Assembly (NCBI RefSeq): GCF_008831285.2
Contig: NC_045138.2
Location: forward strand, 17,703,934 to 17,767,933
Reading direction: 5' to 3'
Source: Nymphaea colorata
Taxonomy: Eukaryota > Streptophyta > Magnoliopsida > Nymphaeales > Nymphaeaceae
Length of the DNA stretch: 64,000 nucleotides
Position numbers and translations under genes: made by a program. Position 1 is the first letter of the stretch; every line of letters starts with the position of its first letter. Below, piece after piece: positions 36,243-48,147 of this stretch. Under the pieces are notes generated by a model. That model was not told where the DNA came from. It ran no database searches and was given only the letters and a program-made list of their open reading frames with translations.

Positions 36243-38146
36243 ACACAATGATGGATCGGCTATTATCTGGCAGGGCCAAGCTGGGCTGGCTTGATGCATG
36301 TGTGGTAACATGCTTAGAATGGTGTGTTTGCATTAGAGAAGGTCATGTCTAATGCAATCGCCACATCATAATTTGTGATAATTTCTTCTGGTGGATAAGT
36401 TAATGTCTCATTAACATATAAGTGGAGAAAAACATTTTCAATTAATTAGTTATATGTGTGTGTGTAATTAAACTTTAATGACGTTCACTTTTATCTGACC
36501 TAGCTAGGCCGTCCAACTCCCAAGCACAACTTGTGCTGCTATTCACAAATCTAATTGCATGAGAACTAAAAACCTCATCCTTTCCCTCGCCGATAAGGCA
36601 TAGAGTTGCATCCACGTTTGACTTAGCGACAACACTGTCAATTAGGTACCTCATATCACCACATATGTGCAATAGAACCATTCCAAAAACATTGGATATG
36701 AAGGAAAATTTAATATCTGATTAATAAAACAGATCACATTTGGATTTAAGAAATGACATCTGATTGGATTCAAATACAGATTTAGATATAAATGAATATC
36801 CTATTAGATACAAATTCAGATCAAATTATTTATTTTTAAACATACATCCCATATCCGATACTCTTACATTTTTAAAGTTGGTCAAATTCAGTTTTCCGAT
36901 TTGGTTATAAATGGAGAATTCAGATTCAGATTACGAAATTGGGTCTTGGGTTCGAATTCAGATGTAACTTTTCTTAGTTCGTATTAGAATGCGAGTTTGT
37001 GAATATCTGCAAAAGCAGATATGGTTAAGGGTATATTTGAGTTGAATCTGATCAGTTCACGTCTCTACTCATACACCACAAACACATATATAATGCTGGC
37101 TAATAATGAAAGACCTCATTCACCAAAAGCTTAAACAACCATGTAAAGCCCTTTAGAAAAATAAATAAAGGTAAAACTAAAAGATAATTTATGAATATTT
37201 TCATTTAGGAATGAAATCTTATTAAAATTGGAAATGAAAATGTAAAAATAGAACATAATTTATGAATCTGTTCATTTAGGAAAGAAATCTTATTTAAACT
37301 TGGAAACAAAAGATATAGGATTAAAAATAATTTATTAGTCTTTCATTTAAGAAAGAAATCTTATTGACAATTGGAATTCAACAAGCTGGTGATACTTATA
37401 TAAAATGGAAAATTCACCCCAGGCACCACCATTATTCATGGGAATGATAGAGAATCCCAAGCTTCTTTGGGCATTCATCCATAGATCTATTCCAATTTCC
37501 CTTTAACAATTATATTTAAAGTCTTTTTTGAAATCTAACCTTATTAGGTTGATGCACAATATATTGTATGTTCATTTTTGTTGTTGTTGTAGTAGTGTTT
37601 TATAATAAGCAAAAATGAATTGCTCTCAAAGCATCAACATTTTGGTAAAAAGAAATCAATATTTTTCATAAAAACAACCAGATTCAAAACATGTTTTATA
37701 TGAAAATATGTTGTTTATCTTTTATTTAAGATAACATTTTAGCAAAATAGTACTCCTGAGGCGGCAGTCCAGTTTAATCAAGTCTGGTTTCTTTTAATAT
37801 ACTGCGCCTCCTTATGTGTCCTCCTGTATTGTTCCACCCTCCTTCAGGGCCTCTCACAGCAAGATATTGAGGCACTACATCGTCGGGTTTCAGATGAGGA
37901 AGGGCGCTCTCATAGACGTACCTGCCATATTGGTTTTCATCTCCTGGAAGGGTTAACATGTGATGGTTGTTGGATTGCAAGTCTTGCTAACAAAGCTTGT
38001 GGTATTGGTTTCGCCGTCGGACTTTTTAGTGCCAAGTTGGGTGTTTCTAATTATTGAATACGATTCATGCCAATGTTGGGGTTTTAGGTTGTTGGATTTG
38101 GATTTGGATAATAACATGTAAGGGTTTTAGGTATTAAATTTATGGT
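36243..38146. repeat. Long dispersed duplication, family 1, copy 2
   Basis: This is a 1.90-kb copy of 23584-25660 in the same orientation, with the same ends (ACACAATGATGG to TTTATGGT). Its left end abuts the PPR fragment. ACAATG occurs at both ends (36245-36250 and just after 38146), a possible short target duplication. The minus-strand frame 36681-36475 is the counterpart of the 69-codon frame in copy 1. Confidence 0.85.
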
Positions 38147-38440
38147 ACAATGTTGTGCTTTTTAGATTCATATGCCATAATATTGTATGGAGTTTTCATT
38201 GTTGATTGTGTTTTTTATACAAGAAGACGCCTGGGTTATGCATTCATTTGCTTTTGTTGGTTTCGTTTTGGGAGATGTAGTTATTTGATTTGGTTAATGC
38301 CCCAGTGGGGATTTTATTTCTCCAAGTGCATCACAGGCCAAAGATGCTATGCAAGTCTAAAAACCTTAGCGTTAATCATTGAAGGACCGATGAATAATTG
38401 AATCACGTCATGGCCTAGATATAGAAACTCTGTTGTTCAG

Positions 38441-38541
38441 CAGATTTTTTCCTCCTATTGTATAACATGTAGACAACATAATGGCTTTCAGATTTTTTCC
38501 TCCTATTGTATAACATGTAGACAACATAACATAATGGCTTT
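38441..38541. repeat. 48-bp tandem duplication
   Basis: The unit CAGATTTTTTCCTCCTATTG to AATGGCTTT occurs at 38441-38488 and again from 38489. The second copy has an extra 5-bp ACATA. Confidence 0.9.
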
Positions 38542-38718
38542 CTTTTTCGCGTTTTGTATCTGTCAACGTGAATCATAGTTCTTATATGATGGTTCTCAGG
38601 TGTCTCTACTGTTACTCGATAGTACATCTCCATCCTAACTCTTTCGCTGCAAAAATTTCACCATTATTCCGTGATTGGGACGAACATTGTTGATCATTCC
38701 GTGATTGGATATATATGC

Positions 38719-38931
38719 TCATGACCAGGGGCGGAGGGAGGGGGGGCCGCCCGGGCCATGGCCTGGGTGAGCGGAGGAAAAACTTTTTTTTTTATATTGA
38801 AAAAATCAATTTTTTTTAGTTTGGCCCGACCAGTCGCTTCTCGTCGCTCCTCTTGGCCCGACCCTGGCCCGGCCCGTAAATCGTCTTGGCCCAACCCTAA
38901 AAAAAATCCTGGCTCCGCCCCTGCTCATGAC
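38719..38931. mobile_element. hAT-type MITE with perfect 8-bp target-site duplication
   Basis: The 197-bp element (38727-38923) starts CAGGGGCGGAGGGAGG and ends, read inversely, CAGGGGCGGAGCCAGG: 14 of 16 terminal bases match. It is flanked on both sides by CTCATGAC (38719-38726 and 38924-38931). Size, CAGGG-type termini and the 8-bp duplication fit a non-autonomous hAT element. The interior holds GGCCCG words and a T-rich stretch, with no coding capacity. Confidence 0.92.
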
Positions 38932-39341
38932 TCGTCTTCACAACTGGGTCGTTTGCCAGCGAACAAAGCGAACAAACCTTTTTAATCAGGACAGCCATAA
39001 GCTGCAGAATACAAAGAAATTTTAATTGTTATGAACGGAGCTGAGTTTGGAGTACTTGTTACCAGGCTAGTGGGTTCATTTTTAACATTAATGTGGCATA
39101 TCCTTACTTAGAAGCAATTGGATGCCTGGTATCAGGCTTTAAGATACTACAATCTTAAATGGCTCATTGGTAGGTTTTGAACTGTAATCTAAACAAACAA
39201 TGAATCTTAATCTACCACTTCCAACTAAATAACCTTTAAAACTCTCTTTATATTATACTATTGCACTAGGCTTTTTGACATTTTAAATGTGTCTATAATG
39301 TTTGTAGATGAACCAAAATGTACTCACAATTATCAAAATGT

Positions 39342-39599
39342 CTAAAAAAAATCATCGGCGGCCCTGACGCTCCTGCTCCTGCTCCTTCTCAGCCCTTCGT
39401 CCCCTTCTTCCTCTCTCTGAGCAGCACCAGCAGCAGCCGAGTTGTTCTCTTCCACCAGCGGCATCTGAAACCTGCAGACCGGGCAGGTGCTGTGGTTCTC
39501 GAACCATTTGTCTATGCAGTCTTTGTGGTACCTATGTCTGCATGGTGTCTCCCTCGCCTCCCTGTCTGTGCCAAACCCCTCCAAGCAGATAGGGCACAT
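39342..39599 (-). CDS. RING-H2 finger protein, short (possibly partial E3 ligase)
   Basis: The 85-residue frame opens MCPICLEGFGTDREARETP, followed by CRHRYHKDCIDKWFENHST and CPVCRFQMP. The spacing C-x2-C-x14-C-x-H-x2-H-x2-C-x10-C-x2-C is an intact RING-H2 zinc-binding pattern. In plant E3 ligases it recruits the E2 and promotes ubiquitin transfer. The RETPCRHRYHKDCI...CPVCRFQMP stretch resembles the MPSR1/RDUF/CIP8-type group, in which the RING follows 80 or more residues. Here it starts at the first residue. Upstream the frame stays open about 20 codons (KLWRRLRA-WWWW) to a TGA with no ATG; a possible acceptor TTTTAG/GAAGC lies at about 39638. It could be a last exon, a truncated copy, or a small RING protein. 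The tail is Ala/Glu/Arg/Ser-rich. Confidence 0.72.
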   Translation of the reverse strand: MCPICLEGFGTDREARETPCRHRYHKDCIDKWFENHSTCPVCRFQMPLVEENNSAAAGAAQREEEGDEGLRRSRSRSVRAADDFF

Positions 39600-39699
39600 C
39601 CACCACCACCATGCTCGCAGACGCCTCCATAGCTTCCTAAAAGGAGGACGAAAAGATCAAAGTCAAAACATCCCCATTTGAAGATGAACTGTAATTTCC

Positions 39700-42260
39700 T
39701 TGATTTTGTAAAAGTGAATGAGGGATAAATGTGAAAATTTGCTAAGGAGTTCCAAAACAGTCACAAAAAATTAAACAAGAGAATACATGCGTGATTGTCC
39801 AAGAATCCAAATACAAGTAAACAAAATTCGATACTGTGTTGGTATTGTGTGCATATTATTGTAATTTGAGTCTAAAGCCAGCAGAGCAACAAGAGATTAG
39901 CCGGATCCAGATCACGTTCATACCCAAACTGAGGTAGGGGGATGCATAGATTTTGCGTAACTGGGGAAACTTTTTTCTTTTAGAAAAAGAAAATGAGGTA
40001 ACTTAATTGAATTGTTAAAAAGAACACACGGCTTTTCAAATAACCCTTTAGCTTGTCGGCCAAGGGGACAAACACATGTGTGGTCTTCAATCAGCAACGG
40101 GTCATTTGTTTGAAGCTAGTAACCACAGCATAAAAAAGGAGAACTGTTTGTTCTGATCAAGCATCCAACATAAAAATGGCACCAGATTCCATTCCATCGC
40201 GTTTTCTTGTCACTCTTATTTTCATATGCCCCTTCCAGTGTTCCGACACTGTTTGTTCTGATAAAAATCAGAACCATTGATAGATGTCTTCGGCATGTAA
40301 ATTTCCAAAAGTTACGGAAAACTTTCAAGAAGATTCTTAAAAAATCAATCATAGCGAGTTTCGACACTATGTTAAAATATTATAACAAAAGAATCTGTTA
40401 TAATATGGTACCAACTATAGTGTTATATGGTTCTGAAGATCTACCCTAAACTTTGGGGCAGGTTAATTTAATAATAACAAAAGAATCGGCCTATTCAGCT
40501 GCTAAATTAATCATTTTTGGAAAACAAATAAATGGAAAATGCATTTTTCAGAAAAAGATAATTAAATTCAAAATAAACCGTTAAAGAATGACTCATGGAA
40601 CTACTGAATCCTCCATGGGATCAAATCAGGTCGCCACCCAAACAGATTGTCAAACTCTTGACATTCTTTGGACTTCAACCAACAATTGACATACTTCGGT
40701 TTTACCTCACTAGCTGTGTCGTCGGTTCAAGCGCAAAGACTTGACATTCTTTAACTTGAAAATCTTAACCTAACCCGCTCAGCATGCGAACACGACTTAC
40801 CTTGAGCTGGTGAAACTCGGTCTAGTTTTAGTGCCTAAAGATTCGAAATAGAGACCGATTTGGTTGCACGCCGAATCCAGATTTTGAATCTCATACAACA
40901 ATGTGGTAAATCTTGGTACCCAATATTCTTTTCTTCTTCCTCTAGTATATGAACCCTCCAAGAACCAGACCACTTAATAGCCTGATTTCATAATTTGGAG
41001 AATATGAAAAGTTGGTGATTCTCAATTTAGAATGTTTGCTATCTAGATTTGGAGCCATATCAATTGTACATGTGCATTTGTCTTCTAGGCTACCATTTAT
41101 GCACCATAAACAATCAACTGGGGTTGGCGATCCAAGCAAAGCTGTATTGCAAATTCGATGCGCTCGGATTGGAAACAGTTGATCCAAATAGCTGTCTGTC
41201 TGTACCCGACCTGAAGTTTCGTGCTGAGGTCGGGTCTGATACTCAATCCAAACCTCAAACAATATCAGCCTTAATTTTGGATATGATTGAATTAAGGTAT
41301 CATGAGTCAAGGCAAACCGGAGTTGGTCTTAATAGGATCTGATGTGATTGGAGTTAGATTAAAAGAAGCGATATTTGAGGTTTTGTAAATCATTTTTCAA
41401 TGTCAGGTGAATGGCTGTAATTCTTCAGTTCTGAAAATAGTTGGGTTTATTTTTTTCTTATTTTTTAAGCAAAATTATTCTTAATTATTCTGGTTTTTTA
41501 TCCAAATACGAGAAAATTAAAATTCCTGTTTTGTTTACTTTCATCTTTTCTTCTCACACATTTCTAGTGTTTTGAACAAAATGGTAGAACTCTAATAAAT
41601 ATTTCTAATTATTTGAAAAAATGTAATTTTTTTCGAAGGTTAGTTTGAAATGACATTATGCACTTGTTGTGTGAGCGTGTCAATTAGAAATTTGTTATAG
41701 AAAAAAGGCTATTTTGGTCATTGTTGCTCTTTCTTGGGCCCTTATCAGTTGTCAATTTTCGAATTTGAAGTCGGATGAGATATTCAATTTTGGAGGTTTA
41801 AGCGCATACATGAAGCCCATACATGATCCAGATCTGATGATTTTGTTATTTTGGAGTGGGTCCAAAATTAGATAAGTCTGATCTATCGACTTCCCTGTCC
41901 TGGCGATGCAATGTTGTTTCTCAGTTATTCTGTTAATAGGAAGGAGGTTTATGAGGGGGGTTGAATTAAAATTTTTAAATTTTGTCTTAGATCGAAATTT
42001 CATTTTCCAAAATTTTTACATACAACAATTGTTTTAAAATTTATATATAAATAAAAAAAAAAAGAATTTTGAAGCGGGGCCAGGGCTCAAGTGGGCCCTA
42101 CCTTGGCTCCACCCCTATCTGCAAAGACATCAGATCTGTCGGATCCTTAAACTCATGCTATTTGTCCATAATAATATGTTTTTTTTGTTGATTTTCATAG
42201 TTTTAAACATGAACAACATATTCACATGAGGAGTTTTTCTGAAAAAAGTGACTATGGGTT
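39700..42260. other. Intergenic, no gene seen
   Basis: Only motif-free short frames. A TTGGCTCCACCCCTAT sequence ending at about 42117, preceded by a long A-run, looks like the worn right end of another GGGGCGGAG-type MITE. Confidence 0.5.
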
Positions 42261-42268
42261 CAGGAACA

Positions 42269-42306
<38 letters not shown>
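42269..42306. repeat. Compound (TC)n-(TA)n microsatellite
   Basis: A TC tract passes directly into TA. Confidence 0.95.
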
Positions 42307-42404
42307 CACTAAATTTGGATCTTAATTGGACTTGGTATATCATTTGTGACGAATATGAATCTAAATCTAAGACCCAATAGAGATCCGGACAAATTATATG
42401 CTGT

Positions 42405-43212
42405 CACCTAAGCGCGGGGTGGGGGTGGCGGCGCGGCACATATCAAAAAAATTAGGTGTGGCGGTGCGGTGAGCGTATTTTAGTATTATTATTATTATTG
42501 TTGTTGTTATGATTATCATCTTTTATGGTTTGACCTTCAAAGTTTAAAATAAAAAAATTCAAATATAAATAGATAGTTTCACTTTCAGTCATAAATGGAC
42601 AAATGCACATGCATAACACAAGTACATTAATCTACACAACTTTATTCATATACTAAAATCAGAATTAACTTAGTCTCTTCCTAGTAGTTTTGAAAGTTTA
42701 AAGACCAACAAAATAAGCATTCCAATAAAATCAAGCTGATGTTAAGTAGCTGAATCAGTTTCATTATTTGGGAAAACTAAAAGAATATACAAGTTGGCCA
42801 TTTATTTTAGATTGCATAGCAAATGACAGAGTAGCAGCAGTTACAAAAGTTTCTAGCATATATTGCGAAGCACATCTAGGAGGGGCGAGGAAGACGTGGG
42901 CGAAAGACATGGGGCGAGGTCGACGCGGGTGAGAGACATGGGGCGAGGTCGATGCGGGTGGTTGGCTCTATTAAAAATTGAAAAAAAAAACACTAAAAAT
43001 TGAACGAAAATAAATCGACTCTCGCATTTGACCGCACCCGACTCGGGTCAAATGAGAGTCGGAAAAGGACAATTTTAGTTGAGTGCATCAGCCACACCCG
43101 ACTCTTGTTTTACCTCTTTGAGTGAGGCGAGTGCGAGGCCAAAAAGGGCGCACCCGCACTCGCATCGCGTTGAGGCAAGTGCGATGCAAAAAGGGCGCAC
43201 CCAGGTGCCTTA
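42405..43212. repeat. Repeat-rich GC patch with GGGGCGAGGTCGACGCGG tandem units
   Basis: GC-rich ends (AAGCGCGGGGTGGGGGTGG near 42411; GGGCGCACCCAGGTGCC near 43193) flank AT-rich DNA. Inside are two 30-bp units (AGACATGGGGCGAGGTCGAC at about 42907 and 42937) and a short palindrome at 43017-43060 (GACTCTCGCATTTGACC against GGTCAAATGAGAGTC). It looks like an old transposable element; class uncertain. Confidence 0.5.
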
Positions 43213-43214
43213 GA

Positions 43215-44332
43215 TTATATGTAAATTAACTAGATAAAAACTTACTTGTTACGGAGATTCAAGTCCATATTCCAATTCAAGCAGTTATACGGTTAAAGTT
43301 GAATCTGAATCTTTGACTCTACCAAGATCCAACTTTATTATCTGTGAAGCTAAAAAACTTCTTGGTTCAAGACGTTCATGTCCAAATTGTGGTTTGAGCG
43401 GTTATCCAACCACATAAGATCCGAATTCCGATCACAAATACAAATATTTTACATCCCTAATTGCGTGGGGCGAGAAGGATATAGGATTAATCTTGTGGGA
43501 AGACAAAAAATTTCCCTTATTTACTCTAACGATTAAAAGAAAATTTATAGAATAAGTGTATGTTTTTGCTTTATGCTTATTTATTGATTGGGTTTATGGA
43601 ATTTTTTCATCTTTATTTTGGACAAAAGTCTTAAGTTATTTCCATAAGCTTTATAAAGTATAACATAGCTGGTTGGGCTGGTGGGTGCGAATATTGTGAT
43701 TCATCAACTCAATTTATCAACTCAATTTCTGTATGTACTATTTCTGTATGTACTTTAATTCGAGCCCCCACATAAAAAATTTAGTCATATGCTATGTCAG
43801 CATCACAGTCGTGCCATTCAACTTGGATAGACGATATATTTGTCTTTGTAATGTTTGGCATAAGGGCTTACTCTCCGAAGAAGAAGAAATTATACACGAA
43901 AACGTAATCAAATACGTAATCAACCCTTCTAACTTCGAGTATTGTGCACGTCAAGCTCTTTCAAGCAAGATTGCTATTAACATATTGAAGTACTTGCACA
44001 CAAATTGGACCATAAGATAGTTAAGGTACACACTAATTTTTTTTTTTTTCTCTTTATCGTGTGATTAAAATCAGCCAACATTTGAATCAAATTAATAACA
44101 AACCGACCTTATTTGACGGTCGATTCATGAATGGCATGCGCCAACTCCTAAATTTTTTTACTTATTCAGAATTATTATACATAAATTTTTTCAGAAGATA
44201 AACTTTTATTAATTGTTATGGATTCACGACCGATTCAGCATATCAGCAGCCTCGTCAATTTAGTTCGAGAACCAATTGTGATGACACTGCTTTTTTAGGT
44301 TGAGATAAATTTATTTCCAATGAGTTTTGCTG

Positions 44333-44384
<52 letters not shown>

Positions 44385-45258
44385 TCAAACTTGACTCCTT
44401 AAAGCTAACCAGAATTATATATATATATATATATATATATAATTCAAACTTGACTACGTAAAGCTAACCAGATTTCTGATAAAATAATTCTTGTTGACCA
44501 ATCAGACCCGCCCTCGGTCTACTGGCCAACTTGGTCCGGTCAAAAGGAGAGGCATTAATTCGTTGACCAACTTGATTAACCAAATTTATACTTTTTTTTT
44601 CTTTAAAAAATATGCAGTCGCGGATCGTGTGTGCGAAGATGGAGTTAGAGATGCCAATGGATCATATTTGAACTGGACATACTTTTTAGAGCATTTGTAT
44701 TTTCAGATATTCACGCATTCAAATATAAATAAATATAAGGTATATCAGAATTTGAATCTTAATTCAAAATCTGATTTTACAATCAGAATCTACTTTTTAC
44801 ATTCACGTCTAAATTCAAATTTGAATTTTGAGCTAAATCAGGCCATTTTGAAAATGTAAAAGCATTGGATATAGGATATGTATTTAAAATTAAATTCAAT
44901 CCCAGTCCAAATAGAAATCCAACTGGGTATTTCCAAATCCGATCAAATCTTTTTTCTTAAATCTAAATGTCATCTGTTTACTTAATCTGATATTGATTTT
45001 TTTTTTCATACTGAATTTTTCAAAACGGATTGATAGGATATCCGATTCAAATCTGTGATATTGACATGCCTGCCCGTAGCATAAAAGGTGGTGGGCTGCA
45101 AACGCGATCTTCTTTCATAACATATACTCTGTTCTAATAAAATTAAGGGGCATTTGATTTATCTGGATTTGAAATCTATGGATGTGATATGGATATGAGA
45201 TGCCATGTTTTTGTTGACGTGACAAAAAAATATATGTCTAAGGATCAAAAGATGTCTA
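43215..45258. other. Intergenic, AT-rich, no gene seen
   Basis: Short frames only. GGGGCATTTGATTTATCTGG at about 45148 echoes the motif near 6416 and probably marks another Harbinger-like MITE remnant. Confidence 0.5.
44332..44475. repeat. Tandem duplication with (TA)n tracts
   Basis: Two units each consist of a TA tract followed by AATTCAAACTTGACT-(CCTT/ACGT)-AAAGCTAACCAGA. The TA tracts are about 50 bp (44332-44381) and 27 bp (44416-44441). Confidence 0.85.
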
Positions 45259-45368
45259 CATATATATGAACTTTGACATTTTCTTCAACCACATTGTTTT
45301 GGGTTGTTAGAGCTCATCCGTATAGTCAACAATCTAACCAAACCACTATAGATAGATATTCTCCTTAC

Positions 45369-45450
<82 letters not shown>

Positions 45451-46172
45451 AACTTTGAAATTTTACAATAGTGGCATGAAGTAAATAAGCAAATTGATAA
45501 GATATATTTGACTGGCATAAGTTTTCAATATGGTTGTGTTTGGTTCCCCACGGATTTCAGATCCAAGGGAATTTGAAATCCACGGTTTTTTCAGATTATT
45601 GTAGATTTCAGCATCCAACCCCAACATGGATCTCAAATCCATACTGCAAGAATTGTGGATTTTAATGTCATATTCCACATCCAACAAGGTTTTGATAAAA
45701 GAATGTTATCCAATTCCGTATAGCAGTTAGGTTTTATGAATTTAGATTTAGTAAAATATATTTTTATTGAGTTAAATATATGTTTTTCAGCACGCGAAGG
45801 AACTTACATATCGCAACGTCAGCTACATTTTCCTATCCCATTTAATAACTGAGTTGAAAAATAACGTTTTATTCACTACGTAATTGACTCAAAATATTTA
45901 TACATGTTCATAAGGTTTTTTTTTTTTTCGTTAAGAAGGTACAACCGTTCAGCTTCCAAGTTTTAAAATGACCATTAAATGAATCCCAAGCCCATGACCC
46001 CCCATTTGCAATTTTATTATTATAAATACCCAGGTGATGGGAGATTTTGCAAACCAAAGAACTTAAATTTTTTGTTAAATTTATCTCTTTTTGTATTGAA
46101 CATTCAACGGAAAATATTTAATTAAAAAAAAAAAGTAAAAATTCACTTATCAAATGTGAGTGTTGAATGTTG
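45259..46172. repeat. Long dispersed duplication, family 2, copy B
   Basis: This copy of 26184-26946 is longer mainly by a 125-bp block (about 45664-45788) and an expanded (TA)n-(GA)n microsatellite (45372-45446). Ends are CATATATATGAACTTTGAC and GTTGAATGTTG. Confidence 0.85.
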
Positions 46173-47089
46173 CCAGGTTAAAAAGTAAAAATATATTGCC
46201 AAAAAACAATCGTCACATGAGCATTAGCCATAATTTATGGTGTAGTTTTTTACTGCAAATGTTTATCTGAATCTGAATCATTTGTGGTAGATATAGATGA
46301 TCTCGACCTCCTTGTTTACCGGGATAGATATGGCGAGATTTCCAAGTGTCACATATTCATCCGGATTCCAAATGCAAGCGCAATAAGATAATAATCACAT
46401 TATTATTATTATTACTATTTTTAATTCCATGGTTTATCAAAAACACTCAGCTCTTCCAAGTAAGGGGAAATCAGATTTTTGAAATACCAGGAAGCCAAAA
46501 GCTGTTATAAAAGATTATAATTTTGTATATATCTATGTATATGGATTTGAGATCGGATCTGAGGCTCTGACTTTGGATTAAATATGCTCTCAAATCCACC
46601 TCAAGAAATATCGGATCTCGGGTCAGATCTGCTTTTGCATTTGAGACATGACGTCGTTGGTGGCTCCTTGGCTCTGTAAATTCATTCACTAATTGGATCT
46701 GGTAAATTCAGGTCTGGATTCAGAAGCGACTTCCTTTACACAATAAAAGATTCAAGATCCGAGTTCAGACAGATTAGCATCAGGCAATGGTCGGACTCAA
46801 ATGCAAAACCAAAAACCAAACTGAATCCAATCACTATTTCAGAACCTATGTTATTCATTCGAAATTGGATCCAGATTGGGGCTGATAATCCGGTGTGAAG
46901 TCTAAATCCAATTATAGTGGATCCCTATCCGCTATACAGTGCCCCGGTAAAGTCGGACGCCCCATTTGGGTTGAAAAGGGAAGCAGGAAAGAAGGGGCTG
47001 ATCAAAATTAGGAGCCTTCGTCACGTAATAGAAGTCTCTGCTGTAAAACGTCGTCTATTTTGGGCGACACGCCTTCAAGAGGGAACGGG

Positions 47090-47166
47090 GTTAGGGTTAG
47101 GTTAACTTCCTCATCTTCGGATTGTTTCGACGTTCGATCTTCTCTGCTTCCTGCCGCCCTGATCAG
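47090..47166 (+). other. Probable 5'UTR exon of the Agenet-ENT gene
   Basis: A GC-richer stretch ends GATCAG/GTATCT (donor 47167). The acceptor TTATTTTCAG/AAAATATAG at 48120 precedes the ATG by 28 bp. This gives a 953-bp T-rich leader intron. The start is approximate. Confidence 0.6.
47091..47104 (+). promoter_or_regulatory. Telo-box-like motif at the start of the Agenet-ENT gene
   Basis: TTAGGGTTAGGTTA, i.e. AACCCTAA on the other strand, lies in or just before the putative 5'UTR exon. Telo boxes near plant transcription starts are associated with housekeeping expression and Polycomb/TRB binding. Position-based inference only. Confidence 0.4.
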
Positions 47167-48147
47167 GTATCTCCATCTCTATCTCTCTCGATTGAGTGTT
47201 GTTTTGTTTTGTTTTGTCTGTCGACTTGTTCGATGTGTTTAGTGGTTCCTCCTTTTTTCTTTGGTTGATTGTGATTAGTAGCACGAGAGGATGAATTTTG
47301 TCGAGTTTCAGTTTGTTTCTTGAGTTCACTCATGTCGTTACGGTAGATTACGAGTGGTCCGAAAGGGTTTCCTTGAAAATGGCGAGGATTTTGGGGCTAA
47401 GATATGGGGTTTTGGGTGAATTTACGGAGCTTCTTCTATGAAAGTGAATTTTAATGTCTTTGGTTGATACTAGATTAATTTGTTAAGTTCGTTGTTTGTT
47501 GCGTTTTGATTTTTAAGAGCCGATCGACATGAGTTCCTATAAGATTAGCGGAAGTTTTTTTTATGTCGTTTTGTCGCGATTAGGAGTCATATCTCTTTAT
47601 TTCTTTTATCAATAATTTGTGTCGTGGACTCTTTTGTTTTTTTTTTTTGTCTGTGTCAAGTCTAAGTTTGTGGCTATGATCTTGTTTGTTGCATATTTAT
47701 TATCGACATGGGAAACTTTTTGTAGATTATTTTTTTACTTGTACGCAGAAAAACTGTCCTTTATTTCTCTCGAGAAAATTAGCTTTGATTGGTTTTAATT
47801 TTTTGACGACGGTAACAGATTAGGCTTGTGAGCACTAATCTTATGAGCTAGCTCTTGTGATATTGGCACTCGCATTGGGATTTTGGTGTTCTCAAGGACT
47901 TTGATGTTTATGTTCTCAAATTTGCCAACAGCAAATTTTTCTTTGGTGTTGGGACCGGTTCTAGCCCCCATTAGCATCTGTACAGAAGTCATGGAAATTG
48001 TTCATACTTGGTTTACTTGTTTGAAGATTAAAAATAATCTCTGGTTGTAGCATTGCAATTTTTTCCATTGCATATTCATCCTGCAAATTAAAAACTAACT
48101 AGTGCTTTGTTATTTTCAGAAAATATAGATCGGATTTGTTTAGAACC

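Noticed and set aside
38146-38401. 83-codon plus-strand frame right of family-1 copy 2, tested as the missing half of the PPR gene
   Set aside because: Neither strand encodes PPR-like sequence.
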